From: Aricia agestis
Taxonomy: Eukaryota; Arthropoda; Insecta; Lepidoptera; Lycaenidae
Direction: 5' to 3'
DNA length: 64,000 nt
Assembly: GCF_905147365.1 (NCBI RefSeq)
Contig: NC_056423.1
Coordinates: 10,768,501 to 10,832,500 of the forward strand
The position numbers were made by a program, and so were the translations under genes. Below, in pieces: positions 1-11,670 of this stretch; the first letter of the stretch is position 1; each line of letters opens with the position of its first letter. The notes below the pieces were generated by a model. It saw only the letters and a list, made by a program, of their open reading frames with translations. It made no database searches and was not told the origin of the DNA.

Positions 1-233
1 TGCCGGCCTTCTAAGGGGTAATAGGGGAGGGTAGGGAAGGGAATAGGGGAGGGTACGGAAGGAAATAGGGGAGGGTAGGGAAAGGAAAATGGTAGGGGAT
101 TGGGCCTCCGGTAAACTCACTTACTCGGCGAAACACAGCGGAAGCGCTGTTTCACGCCGGTTTTCTGTGAGGACGTGGTATCTCTCCGGTCGAGCCGGCC
201 CATTCGTGCCGAAGCATGGCTCTCCCACGCCAA
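1..233 (-). mobile_element. SINE family A, copy 1 (3' part lost at the window edge)
   Basis: Minus-strand copy of a roughly 330-bp repeat: 5' end GTGGGAGAGCCATGCTTCGG, GC-rich head, a (CCCTACCCTCCCCTATT)n pyrimidine minisatellite, a conserved tail ending CCCCCTTATTTCAT, and poly(A). This copy holds the head and minisatellite; the tail would be to the left of base 1. Confidence 0.75.
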
Positions 234-519
234 AATTCTATACAAAGAGATAAACGTTCTATACAAAGAGATAAAAGTATGGAAAAAATTTAATCTTAAT
301 TGTTTAAATCGTAATAATAACAATTCCAACACTTTGTAAAATCAATTAAAACCAACACGCTGTTAAAATTAGACCCTATGATAATTTCATAAGATTGTTT
401 TTCGTATGACAAGCCCACCCAAGTTGGAATAGACAGCTGTGATAAGACTTATAATTTAACACCAATTCTGATTACCCCAAAGCAAGATTTGCAAAATTGT
501 CTACGCTTTTATTTTTTAG
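234..519. other. AT-rich stretch with a two-copy 21-bp tandem repeat
   Basis: TTCTATACAAAGAGATAAA occurs twice with a 21-bp period (about 238-278). Nothing else recognisable. Confidence 0.5.
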
Positions 520-846
520 GTGACGCCCGAAACACCGTTACGCAAAAATTCGCTTAAATCGCGCGGCAACCGTACATTATCCGGGATAATACAAAAATGT
601 TTTATTTCTGAATAAATTTGAATCAAATGTTTTCAGAACGTTGAACTACATGTTGCCTGCCACCGGTTCAGGAACTAACCCGGCGAGAAGAACCGGCGTA
701 AGAAACTCGCACGCACAATAAGTACCTATTCTATGTCCTTTCCTAGGACTCTAAAGTATTTCTATACCTTCCTCAAAATCTGTTTAACGGTTTGGGCGTG
801 AAGAGGTAACAGATAGACAGACTTTTGCATTAATTATATTAGTATG
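520..846 (-). mobile_element. Helitron family D copy split by a LINE/SINE-tail insertion
   Basis: Reads GACGCCCG...CGTACATTATCCGGGATAAT at left, then after an insertion CCTATTCTATGTCCTTTCC...GGTTTGGGCGTGAAGAGGTAACAG...ATTAGTATGCAT. This matches the family D core. The terminal CTAG is degraded. Confidence 0.65.
598..721 (+). mobile_element. Retroelement 3' tail fragment inside the Helitron
   Basis: Contains TTTGAATCAAATG and a CTGCCACCGGTTC...GAGAAGAACCGGCG segment resembling a widespread lepidopteran LINE/SINE tail. A partial second copy of its left part lies at 30112-30178. Confidence 0.45.
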
Positions 847-902
847 CATTATTGTGTTTTTTTTATTACGGAAAAATGCACCATTCCCTCTCTAGATTAT
901 AC

Positions 903-1162
903 AGGGTGTAACAAAAATAAGTGATAATACTTTAGGGTGTGTACATGTTCCTTGTAGAGAGTTCACTGTGAAAGTAGCAGCGCTGAAAGACCAAAATTTT
1001 TTTTCACTTTTTGTATATGGAAACTCGTGACGCTCGGGCCCTTGCCCATACAAAAGTGAAAGAAAAAATTTCGACTTTCAGAGCTGCTACTTTCACAGTG
1101 AACTCTCTACAAGGAACACGTACACACCCTAAAGTGTCATCACTTATTTTTGTTACACCCTG
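903..1162. mobile_element. Palindromic MITE family B, full length (TA TSD)
   Basis: CAGGGTGTAACAAAA...TTTTGTTACACCCTG flanked by TA on both sides; almost the whole element is one inverted repeat with a short GC-rich centre. The TA duplication and TIR suggest a Tc1/mariner-type non-autonomous element. Confidence 0.85.
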
Positions 1163-1164
1163 TA

Positions 1165-1744
1165 GATAAAAAAAGTCTGCGAATCATAATATAAAATTTA
1201 TTATAGTCGTGAGAGCAACATCTATGGGTAGAATAATTTTTCATTTCAAAATAAACTTCATATCAATGCAATGGTTTCGTCTTGCTATTCTAGACCTAAT
1301 AGGTTTTTGATGTTTCCTAGGTCTTAGGTCCTAGGTGGTCCATCTCTGCATGTAGGACCACACATTATTATTAATCAAGTCGTTATGCCTGCGAGTAGGC
1401 GTACGACAGCTCATTTAATAACACGCAATCGATTAAGCGATTAATCGATTTATAGATGATTATAATTGTTTCATAGATTTTTTTGTGTAAAAAAATAAAA
1501 GTTTAAATGCTGGGCGGTGCCACAAGTTGCAAAAGTTAGGGGACGTCCACAAATTACGTGAGACATAATATTTTGAAGGGTTGAGTGGATGCAGAACACT
1601 TTGAAAATGTTATTTTTTGAATAAATGGAGGCTTTAGAACGGGGAAAAAGGTGACATGGAATAAAAAAGTGAATTTTATGTAAGTATAGCTAGATATATT
1701 GGCTAGAAGATGGATTAGGTAAGTTGCAAGGATCGTTTAAATTA
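1165..1744. other. Intronic/intergenic DNA, nothing recognised
   Basis: AT-rich. A short iterated CCTAGGTC motif occurs near 1316-1335. Confidence 0.5.
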
Positions 1745-2098
1745 TAATGAAAAAATTGGCCAAGTCGGTATAGAGTGAAAGTAGGCAAAAATTGTGTTTC
1801 TTGTATGGGAGCCCTTAAATATTAACTTATTTTTTTTAAATAATTATTAAATTAAAAGTATAATGAAGGATTTTGTGAAAATTTCAAGTGCCTAGTTACC
1901 ATTATTGATTACGAGCGAAAAAACCTAAAAAAATCACGGTTGTATGGAAGCCACCCTCACATATTAACTTTATTTTATTTTTAGTATTTGTTGTTAAAGC
2001 GGCATCAGAAATACACAATCTGTGAAAATTTCAGAAGCCTAGCTATAGCGGTTCTTGAGTTACAGCCTGGAAACAGACGGACAGACGAACAGACATCG
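1745..2098 (+). mobile_element. Repeat family I, truncated copy
   Basis: Shares TTGGCCAAGT, CTTGTATGGGAGCCC, GTGAAAATTTCAGAAG, CTTGAGTTACAGCCTGG and a GACGGACAGACG tract with the copy at 39725-40178. The terminal GGAACCCTAA hairpin is missing. Confidence 0.65.
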
Positions 2099-3271
2099 TG
2101 ACGTGTGCAAATGCAACAATAATTATTATAACAAGAATTGAGATCAGCAGTTGACAACAGTATCTTACATTGATCTTTGACCGAATTACGAGTAAACAAA
2201 GTAATTTCATTGACTAACACCTCAGTTAGTTGCCGTCACAATGACATATGAGTCGCGTCACCGTGACGTATCGTCACTTTGACGCCTCATCAGCACAGGG
2301 CATTGTCCCGCCAAAATTTAAATTTAGAACGTCATAGACAAAGATAGTTTTTTTACGTAACGTCATCGAGGAAGTTTTGGAGGGCCATGTTTTAACAGCG
2401 ATGCGTATGTAAAAATATTTTAAGTCATATATTATCAAAGGAATATTAGGAGAGCTAACTACAATTTTCCTGTCAAACTCTTCATCATAGCTAAGTAGGT
2501 ACCGTATGTAATCTGAATTAAATAAAATACTTTGAGGACCGAAAAGGGACATAAGTACTATCTATATATTAATACGTGAGATAAAAAATTTGTAATCCTT
2601 TTTACGAAAAATGGGGAAACGTAGGTGCATGAAATTTCGCACAGTTATAGTTTATATGGCGAAGGTATATAGATAATAAATGCATCGAGCTAATATTATT
2701 TTAAAATTATGCTTTTATCATATATATTTTTAACAAATAAAACGTTACACACACTACGACACTACTACTAGGAAAAATGACAGATTTTTGAGTGACAAGC
2801 CTATACATACGAATTTTACTCTTTTATTTATGGTTCAAGTCTGCTGACAACAAGTTGACAAATTGAAAATGGATAATTGTTTTTTTTTTTTTTTATTTAA
2901 TTTTAGATACTATTAGACAATGCTTAACGGCCAGTCTGAGATCAGCTGAGTCCCAGAGACAAGAATTGAAAAAAACTATGATGAAGTCAATATTTTTTAC
3001 AAAATATAGGTAGTAGTCCTAATGTCGTTGCAAGTAAGGTCGAATTTCGACCATTGGGCGATCTCTAGTAATATTTTAATCGGGAAGTGTATGATTTTCG
3101 CAAATTTAGAACCAAAGAAAGTAGCCGGCAACGAATAGTATAAAAAAAATTGGTTCAAACGTAGCCTTAAACAATAATAGTCACTATGCCTCGACTTTTC
3201 TATTCCAATTTCAAACTTTTAAAATTTTCTTCATCAAGCGCCGCTTTTAATTAAGAAAATGACTAACGGTA
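2099..3271. other. Nothing recognised
   Basis: AT-rich; open frames are short and without a family signature. A poly(T) run lies at about 2880-2894. Confidence 0.45.
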
Positions 3272-3279
3272 GGTTAGCG

Positions 3280-3568
3280 CAGTTATACTCAACCTGCGGT
3301 CCGCGGGCCGCATGCGGCGCGTCGAGACTTTATAATTATATTCAGAGTGACCTACGTGTCGAAGCTGGTGAGCGTGAATTTCAAACCATTTTGAAATTCA
3401 CGCCCACCATCAAAATAGAGCTAAGTCGTCGTTAAAGTCGTGATCCCACTACTGAATGGCTCATTTTGAAGAAAGTCATTTTTTAAGTCTAAAAAAAATA
3501 TGCGGTCCGCTAAACCAAGACCAAGACCAAGAACAAGCCCGTTATATAAAAAAGGTTGAGTACCACTG
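3280..3568. mobile_element. hAT-type non-autonomous element, 289 bp
   Basis: Exact 8-bp duplication GGTTAGCG at 3272-3279 and 3569-3576. Ends CAGTTATACTCAACC and GGTTGAGTACCACTG are imperfect inverted repeats. An internal inverted repeat GTGAATTTCAAACC/TTTTGAAATTCACG lies near 3372-3405. Confidence 0.88.
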
Positions 3569-3576
3569 GGTTAGCG

Positions 3577-4085
3577 TTGACGCCATAAAAAAACGTGATT
3601 AACACGGAAACCTCTTAGAAAATACGTCCTACTAATTGGTCGGTTTTCTATAAATTTAAAATTTTAAACAAACGACTAATGATCGCCTAACGAAGACCGG
3701 TTGCTTTTCTACAAGTTTTTGTGATGAACTGACAGCTTATATTGTGTAAGGGAAATGGAATCTCGTATTTTAAAGCGAAACGTTACTCAAGTAAAATGAA
3801 ATAGGTAACGTAGAAGCAGCGCATAACTTTAGGATCGCTCTGAAAATAGGAGAGAGGAGCAGTAGTTTGAACGGTTTTTGAAATGAAAACTTTTGTGGAG
3901 TTTTTTGGGTAAAAAGGTTGAACTTGTGTCTCGACGCGAATTTGAAAATCAGAGGCAGAATAAACTGCCGGCGCGGCGTAGTGGAGGAAGTAAGAGGTAA
4001 GCAAAATACCTGCCGCTGTTTCGTGTCTACTGCAGCCGTAGATTTTTTTAAGCCTTACACTCAAAGACGTCCAAATATTAACTAT
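3577..4085. other. Nothing recognised
   Basis: AT-rich, no clear repeat or coding signal. Confidence 0.4.
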
Positions 4086-4300
4086 AGGTAGATACTAGAA
4101 TCTGATGGCAAAAAGTGAGAAAATAAATTGACTCTAGCAATACCGGGGTAATTGTAATAAAACATTTTGATCCTTTTTTTTCTTATAGCGCCTGATTCTG
4201 TGTGTTAAACATGCAAATAAAAAAATTATCCAATGATCAAGGATATTTTTTGAAAATCTGGCACTGTCAAAAATTTCCATTAGATTCTGGTAGACCTATA
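4086..4300. mobile_element. TIR element family L, copy 1
   Basis: Ends share AGAATCTGATGGCAA and its complement (TAGATTCTGGTAGACC at right). The internal sequence aligns with 44751-44951 over its whole length (TGACTCTAGCA, CTGATTCTGTGTGTTAAACA). Confidence 0.7.
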
Positions 4301-4407
4301 CTTCATTATAATCATAATGAAGCCGTAATAATAATATGATTATCTGTTAAACTCTTCATTAAATTGAAGTTTATTCATCATAAAAATGTCTCTGAGTGCG
4401 GCAGTAA

Positions 4408-4660
4408 GGGTCTACACAGACGGACCGCATTTCAACTGCAATCCAACTGCAAATTGCAGTTCAAGTGCAGTTTGAATGCAGTTGACACGACTGCAATAGA
4501 ACTGCAAACCAAACGCGCAGTCGGATTGCAGTCGTGTGAACTGTTTGGTTTGCAGTTCTGTTGCAGTCGTATTGCAGTCATGTCAACTGCATTCAAACTG
4601 CACTTGAACTGCAATTTGCGGTTGGATTGCAGTTGAAATGCGGTCCGTCTGTGTAGAACC
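4408..4660. mobile_element. PIF/Harbinger-type MITE made of CTGCA motifs, 253 bp
   Basis: TAA duplications at 4405-4407 and 4661-4663. TIR GGGTCTACACAGACGG versus GGTTCTACACAGACGG. Arms of over 100 bp are complementary, and both are built from ACTGCA motifs about one helical turn apart. Confidence 0.8.
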
Positions 4661-4663
4661 TAA

Positions 4664-6523
4664 GACATTAAAAACATCGAAATTATTTAAGAGCAACTTA
4701 CATGCATAACATCTCTCGGACTGTCATGTCTGTCAAAATCAAATCCGAAAAAAAACTTACTCATTTACATTTTTCAAGTAAAACAAAACTTGGGTGGCCT
4801 AATACATTACATACAGTAATACAACACCAACTACTACAGTAACGATGTTTATTGTATTGCCTTGGAGTACTCGGAAAGCGATACATTGTATTTGATTTTA
4901 AAAAGAAGCGCCTTTGATATTTTTTTAAATTTTCATCAGTAGATAGAGGGGGTTACATTTTTTATCCATACGAATATTATTACAGGCGAGAGTATGTCTA
5001 TTGTATATCTGTCTGTAACCACTTCCGTTCGCGCTTAAGCTGATTTTGATGAAATGTTGTATTCGAATACTTGCATCCAATGATGTTCTACTTATACAGA
5101 TCTATTACGTCCATACTATTTTTCGGCTTAAATCTCTTCCGAACAATTTTCAAATTCAAAATAGCAAACATTGACAAATTTGACAGATAAGTGAAACAAA
5201 AGATACGAAAAACCATTTACATAAAAGAGACAATTCTATTTTTAAACATCGAATCGTATCGCTGTCTCTTCCTTCGCCTGAGCTATGACGAAAATTCGAT
5301 TTTTTCCAGATTGTTCGAAAAAAAATATTGAAAATGTAAATAATCGAGGTATTTATTGCAATCAAGACATGTGGTAAGAGATTCCATGTGTTTTGTTTTT
5401 TTTGAGTCATAATTGGTACATTTTCGAAACGCGCACGTCATTTTCAATTTATTTAGGTAAGACAAGACGCGGCACGTTCGTGACTGCACTCGATGCAGAC
5501 TAAACAACAGACGGCCCAATTGGGCCTTAATTGAATCTTCACAACGCGCGCGGTAGTAACATATCTGCTTTGAGTATTTCATCATTGCTTGCATCTCTAT
5601 TGTCTTCTAAAGGCTCTTTTGACAGTTTTTGATTGAATAGTTAAATCTGACCGAATAAGGAATTAACATAATATCATATTACTATCAAAAAAGGTCCAAA
5701 GTGTCGCCAAACCAGTTTACTTCCACAAATGGCTCTATCATAAAGTAAAAACTATAAAACCGACCGACTTAATAAAAATATTATACCAATTTTATAACTC
5801 CCTAATAAACACAGATATCATCTAAGAATGTCTATGGATCTTTTTAATATAGAACTAAAAAAAAATCAAATTCAAACGCGACAATTCTAAATTCAAACGG
5901 TCACGTTAAGTTTATTGTTTTTAACGTCGAATCGATCTTTTGAATATCGAACTAATAATTTCAAATTCGATAAGAACGTTTGACTTTTTAAATTCTAGTA
6001 GATGGTTTGTGTTTAATGTTTTTGAGATGTTTAAAATGCGATAATCGCTACACTATTTATTGGGCTAGTTCGCCACAAAGACCGCTTCGGGTTGAAATGT
6101 GTGGGATCATATTACGGTGTGAGAAAATTTTTAAATGCATTTAAGAAGTGGCAGAAGGTATAATAGAGGCAGCAAGATTTGTTAGATATCGTCCGAATTT
6201 AAAACACTTGCCGGTTTTTAAGATACTTTGACAAAAGTTTATCTAAACCAGCGCTTCTGATTGGCTTATGTCATTCAAGTTTCAACCAAGCAGTAAAAAA
6301 AATGTTTAAACTTTTTAATAACTTCAAAGCACAGAAAAGGAACACTAGGAAATTGTCGTCTGTTTTTTAATTTAGATACGCGCTGAATTTCTGTTCAAAA
6401 TGATAAATTGTCCTATTGTCTTGTCTAATTCATAACAAGAATATAGTTATGTGAGTATGATAAATCTCATAATATCTATTTACTTTACCCCTTAATAATA
6501 AAGAAAGGTGTACTACAGTACAA
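4664..6523. other. Mostly unrecognised AT-rich DNA
   Basis: Only a Helitron-like left end is evident (about 4966-5090: TCCATACGAATATTAT, then a TGTCTGTAACC tract and TTTTGATGAAATG). A 103-codon open frame at 5283-5594 (minus) has no recognisable family. Confidence 0.45.
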
Positions 6524-6754
6524 GCCATACTAATATTATAAAGGCGAAAGTGCGTCTGTCTGTCCGTCTGTCTGTCTGTTTGTCTGTCTGTCTGTTACCT
6601 CTTTACACCCAAACCGCTGAACCGATTTTCCTGAAATTTGGTATGGAGATACTTTGAGTCCTGGGAAAGGACATAGGATACTTTTTGTCCCGGAAAATGT
6701 ACGGTTCCCACGCGATAAACGAGTTTTGGCGCAACGGAGTTACGGGCGTCATCG
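6524..6754 (+). mobile_element. Helitron family D
   Basis: CCATACTAATATTATAAAGG, (GTCT/GTCC)n, GTTACCTC...CCGCTGAACCGATTTTC, GTCCCGGAAAATGTACGG, then the 3' hairpin GCGCAACGGAGTTACGGGC. Terminal CTAG is mutated to ATCG. Confidence 0.8.
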
Positions 6755-8993
6755 TACAAGACTACAGTATAAGTTTTCAAGGTCCGCTGTCTTTCACTGA
6801 CATCATGTATAATATGACCATTTTTATCAAAACGGAACATAGTCAAAATTATAGTGAGAGTGATTGTTGGTCAGCATTTTGATGTTTTTGTGATTTCAAA
6901 ATATGCTGTCCTTTATGGCCCGAGCCATGGGAAACGTTATTAAAGAAATGCTAAACAGATTTTAGCGTTTTTTATTAGGTTCTCGAGCACGGCGCGGCGC
7001 GGCGTTGGCATCGGAAAAACATACATTACAATTACAAACATAACAAACATCCATTATAAACATACTCGGGAATTACTGCTTTCTGAAAGGGTATCTTGGT
7101 TTCAACGCGAAAACGGGACAATTTTATGTCTCGACGTTGTCTGCGGGGACACCGGGACGGAGTACCGGATCTTAACAGTCCCATTCAAAACGAGACGAAA
7201 GAGAAAACTTTATATTGTGCTAATTTAGAAGCGTTGATGTTTATAATACTTCAAAATTTGCACATAAAATTCTTGTATCTCTATTTCTAAGCGTAACTTA
7301 TTTCTTAATCAAGTCGTCTTTGTCGGTAGCTCGTAACTCGCGGTGGCGGCTAACGATGATTTGTGGTCTATTTATTGTCTATGCTCTACTTTTTTTATCT
7401 GTTTAAGGTTTAGTGCTAATTTTTGGCTCTTATTTTATTGACTTTTAAAAAACAAGTTTTCGATTATTGTTGTTTTAAATATTACGATTCATGTAATATA
7501 AAATTTGCGGCGTTTTTTTGGTCTCTATATCCATGATCCAAGATGTGGGAAAACTTAAATCCTTTTTCCCTTTTTCTTCAAACATTGCGCGAGTATTAAA
7601 CATGTCAAACGTATTAAATTAAAACATACTGGTGTCTCCACTTTAGTGATCAAATTAGTAAAAGAAGCGCCATGCGACAAAGTACAAAAAAAAGGTTTTT
7701 TTATAGTTTGTCGCCGTTGATGTATTTTATTATGACGTTTAGTAGATTTTACCCTCAGATAGCGTTTATTATGAGATCCTGGAATGATTGGACGGTGGAC
7801 ACAAAGGATCAAATAATGTAATAGAGTTGACTTTTTTTCTCATACACGCATTAGGCGTTGTAGATCACACCGCAGTCCGCACACTAAAAAAGAAAAAAGT
7901 TACTTACACTCTAAATTTAAAATTTTACAAACAGTAGATTTGTTGACATTTAGTTTTTTTTAAACATTCATTACGCATTGAGATAATTAACAAAAAAATT
8001 TAACACTCGAAATTTAAAATTACCGCATACAATAGTTCTATTTTTGAACTTGATACACAACAGAATGACGAATACATTCCTCGGCGATTCTCTACAATTT
8101 ATGTATTTTTAATGAAAGATGTATGCTTTGGATGTATTAACTCCCACATGACTTCAGCCGTGACGGAAGGCGTAGAACATGGGACATGGGACTCAATACA
8201 ACAATGACATAATAAATAACACGCCGCCCATAATTTACTGCAGCCATAGACAAGATTTTATTTTTATTAAGACTTCTGTTTGGCTACTAGCTTATTGCTT
8301 GTCCGTTCGGTTCGTCTTTGCTAAATAATAATGCAATTTATACCTATAAATATTACAATTGCATGCGAAACTGACTTTTTAAGATTAAACTGTTGATGAA
8401 ATTCGGCATCGACGTACTTTGACTTTCCATCGTATCAGACAAATACTTCTAAGCGAACTTCATAAAAGTCTTTACCATCAGGTGTTCAGCTCGTTCGTTC
8501 CATGAACAGGCTGAGTTGACAGTCGGACTGTCAGTTTTTGTGCGTGTACGTCATTTTCGGTAAGTGCACCCAACCGGTTCGCCAAAACCAAGTGCAAGTG
8601 TTGTGGCGTTTCATACAGATAGCGGTTTAAGTTTGTCGCGATTTATACCAATTGTTCAATTAGGATAAAACTTTTTTCAACAAACTTCACCTAAACGTAA
8701 TTTAATCAAAAATCTGTTTAGTTTTTTTGTTACATTTTTTTACCACCTCACTAAGAAGTAAAAAAAGATTGACGGTTATTAAATTAGCTCGTTGGAATTG
8801 TTGTTTCTAAAGGACTCTTCGACGATTCTTCTTAAACGATCGTTTATTTGCGTAATAAAAATGCGATTTCAATAATTATTTCAATCGAACAAACACGACT
8901 GAAGAGAAAATCGGTCCAGTCGTTCTTGTGTTTTTATTTTGAAATAAGCATAATATCAGTTTATAAAACTTTTATGAGTATCTTTCCTTTCGT
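6755..8993. other. Unrecognised AT-rich DNA
   Basis: Short GC run at about 6988-7006. A near palindrome TTGACAGTCGGACTGTCAG lies near 8516. Otherwise unassigned. Confidence 0.4.
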
Positions 8994-9327
8994 CTTTTTT
9001 TTTATGAAATAAGGGGGCAAACGCGCAAACTAGTCACCTGATGGAAAGCAACTTCCGTCGCCCATGGACACTCGCAGCATCAGAAGAGCTGCAGGTGCGT
9101 TGCCGGCCTTTGAAGAGGGAATAGGGTAATAGGGGAGGGTAGGGATGGGAAGGGAAGGGAATAGGGGAGGGTAGGAAAGGGAATAGGGTAGGGGATTGGG
9201 CCTCCGGTAAACTCACTCACTCGGCGAAACACAGCGCAAGCGCTGTTTCACGCCGCTTTTCTGTGAGAACGTGGTATTTCTCCGGTCGAGCCGGCCCATT
9301 CGTGCCGAAGCATGGCTATCCCACGTA
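8994..9327 (-). mobile_element. SINE family A, copy 2 (full length)
   Basis: Poly(T) then ATGAAATAAGGGGGCAAACG at left, GGGATAGCCATGC complement at right. The 183-nt stretch across its minisatellite and tail (9034-9216) translates identically to that in the copy at 59256-59588. Confidence 0.85.
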
Positions 9328-9597
9328 AAAATCTTACAAATGTTCATAGAGCAGAAGGAGTTATTACTTGAAAGCTAAAACGCTAGTCGCAATCAGTATG
9401 AAAGTACACTTGAACTCGTCGTTCCCCCACGAGCGTGACTGACTCTTGTTAAATCACAAGTAACATGATTGCTGTTAAATATTACTTAGCGACGTTTCAA
9501 TTAAAAATAATTTAAAATAAGAGCGATGAGTCAAAACGATAATAAGTGCTTAGTCAAAACTCAAAACGCAATCGCCAGTTTTGATGGCAAATATGTA
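9328..9597. other. Nothing recognised between two SINE copies
   Basis: Plain AT-rich sequence. Confidence 0.4.
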
Positions 9598-9866
9598 TTT
9601 TTTAAATGAAATAAGGGGGCAAACGAGCAATCGGGTCACCTGATGGAAAGCAACTTCCGTCGCCCATGGACACTCGCAGCATCAGTAGAGCTGCAGAGGC
9701 GTTGCCGACCTTTTTAGAGGGAATAGGGTAATAGGGGAGGGTAGGGAAGGGAATAGGGGAGGGTAGGGAAGGGAATAGGGGAGGATAGGGAAGGAAATAT
9801 GGGAGAGTAGGGAAGGAAATATGGGAGGGTAGGGAAGGGAAAAGGGTAGGGGTTTGGGAATCCGGT
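9598..9866 (-). mobile_element. SINE family A, copy 3 (5' truncated)
   Basis: Tail and minisatellite present. The match is lost after GGGTTTGGGAATCCGG, so the GC-rich head is missing. The minisatellite is longer than in other copies, with at least five GGGAAGG(A/G)AATA-type units. Confidence 0.8.
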
Positions 9867-9925
9867 GTCAAAAAGTATGGTATTTGAAAAAAACATCGGT
9901 ATGTCATGGAGCTTGCTCACTAAAA

Positions 9926-10340
9926 TCTTATATATAAAATTCTCGTATCACAATGTTCGTTCCCGTACTCCTCCGAAACGGCTTGACCGATTCTCATGAA
10001 ATTTTGTAAGCATATTGAGTAGGTCTGAGAATCGGCCAACATCTATTTTTCATACCCCTAAGTAATAAGGGTTGTTCACCCTTAAAAATTTTTTTTTTGG
10101 ACAAAATTTTTTGTTTTTATTTTTATATAATGTGGCATTAAAAAATACATACAACCCTAAATTTTTACTTTTTTATCACCACCCCTATAATTATTAATAC
10201 TCGAGACTGACGGCGACCATTGTTTGTGCGACGGGATAGCGTTGGACGTTGCCATGGTGACATACTTATTTAGTCACTTCAATAAAATAATATGGGCGAA
10301 ATACTTTATAAAGCAAAAGAACGTTTGCCGGGACAGCTAG
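9926..10340 (+). mobile_element. Helitron family E, full length, 415 bp
   Basis: A|TCTTATATATAAAATTCTCG at the 5' end. 3' end GCCGGGACAGCTAG|T, preceded by a GCAAA...TTTGC hairpin. TC...CTAG ends in an AT target fit Helitrons. Confidence 0.85.
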
Positions 10341-10347
10341 TATAATA

Positions 10348-10605
10348 CAGTGTGTAACAAAAACTAGTGATAATACTTTAGGGTGTGTACATGTTCATTG
10401 TAGAGAGTTCACTGTGAAAGTAGCTGCTCTGAAAGACGAATTTTTTTTTTCACTTTTGTATGGGCAAGGTCCCGAGCGTCACGAGTTTCCCCATACAAAA
10501 GGGAAAAAAAATGTTGGTCTTTCAGCGCTGCTACTTTCACAGTGAACTCTCTACAAGGAACACGTACACACCCTAAAGTATTATCACTTGTTTTTGTTAC
10601 ACCTG
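10348..10605. mobile_element. Palindromic MITE family B
   Basis: TA-flanked CAGTGTGTAACAAAA...TTTTTGTTACACCTG, landed six bases beyond the Helitron's terminal CTAG. Same long palindrome as 903-1162. Confidence 0.85.
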
Positions 10606-11062
10606 TATAAGATCCTGCTTAGTTTTGTCTGGCATATTCGAAAAGTCACATGGCTGATGGCAGACACAAGACTGATATAGTAAGAATAAGAAAAGCTCCA
10701 TCGAAAATTAAACAAAGAAACCTTTGCTTTAAATACTTAAAATCCAATCAAATCCAAACAAAGACCGTTTAAACCACAATAATCCGGTGACAATGTACAT
10801 TTGTCTGTCACGTATATATCAGCCTCTTTATTAGACTCACCGACTTTAAATCGAGTACATTATTGGACTAGATTTGACAGCTGTTGTTTTTTTAACGTAA
10901 TGTTAGTGACAATTTGGGCTCATTTGTGGCACTTCAATATGTACCCTAATTGTGCTGCTTAATCTAACATCGATGCAGCTTTGTCCTATCCACGCCGTTT
11001 TTTAATAAACAGCTAAAAAATATTTATATGTGCGTGATGCAACAAATGAATGTTATACAAAT
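10606..11062. other. Nothing recognised
   Basis: AT-rich filler. Confidence 0.4.
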
Positions 11063-11448
11063 AATACTAGATGACACCCGCAACTCCGCCGAGCCCAATT
11101 CAATACAAATTTAGAAATGCATCTACGCGTCGCGTTGCTGTTTGAATTGACCCTAAGCCCTCAGCTTACATTGCAATTTGCAACGTGAAGAGACGATGGG
11201 TTGCATTCAAAACTGAGCTTTATTACATTACGAAAAGATACAATTTGAATCGACAGCGTCTGGCTGCTGTGTTGTTAATAATTAGTATATCTCGCGGGAA
11301 ACATACATTTTTCCGGGTTAAAAAGTCTCATAATCATTTCCCGGGACTCAAAGTATCACCATACCACCACCACCACCACCATTCAGTGATTTGGGTGTGA
11401 AGAGGTAACAGAAAGACAGACAAACATACACTGCATATTTCGACGACC
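11063..11448 (-). mobile_element. Helitron family D with internal filler and a (CCA)n tract
   Basis: Begins ACTAGATGACACCCGCAACTCC (rc of a CTAG-ending 3' end), continues at TCGCGGGAAACATACATTTTTCC and GGGTGTGAAGAGGTAACAG. A CCACCACCACCACCACC run at 11365-11381 is a local microsatellite. Confidence 0.7.
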
Positions 11449-11542
11449 TCTGTGGCTCAGTTGGTACCTCAAGCCGGGGGTCGCGGGTTCGAATCCCGCC
11501 GACGGAACAAAAAGTTTTCTAAGTTGGATGTGTATTATATAA

Positions 11543-11600
11543 TAAAAATCTTAAATATATGTATAGTATTTTTATACTATACATATATTTAAGATTTTTA
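11543..11600. repeat. Perfect 26-bp inverted repeat, about 6-nt spacer
   Basis: TAAAAATCTTAAATATATG... is mirrored by ...CATATATTTAAGATTTTTA. Confidence 0.85.
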
Positions 11601-11602
11601 TA

Positions 11603-11670
11603 CAGGTACCAGACAACGGAAATATATTTAATACTTTTGTATTAAATATATTTCCGTTGTCTGGTACCTG
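11603..11670. repeat. Perfect 31-bp inverted repeat, 6-nt spacer
   Basis: CAGGTACCAGACAACGG... (11603-11633) mirrored at 11640-11670. The right arm is the normal SINE order; the left arm is the extra inverted copy. Confidence 0.88.

Noticed and set aside
2274..2552. 92-codon minus-strand open frame as a later FGF exon
   Set aside because: No beta-trefoil motif and no splice sites in place.
9034..9216. Conserved 60-codon open frame repeated at 37853 and 59366
   Set aside because: It is the SINE A minisatellite and tail read in one frame; proline/serine repeats come from the GGGA-type units.
9720..9860. Telomere-like GGGTAGGG repeats
   Set aside because: Insect telomeres are TTAGG; these lie inside SINE copies.
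11361..11384. Six histidine codons in a short open frame, like an expression tag
   Set aside because: It is a (CCA)n microsatellite inside a Helitron; no vector sequence around it.
11451..11520. tRNA gene at the S1 head
   Set aside because: The arms do not fold into a full cloverleaf and the sequence continues into a SINE body found elsewhere.
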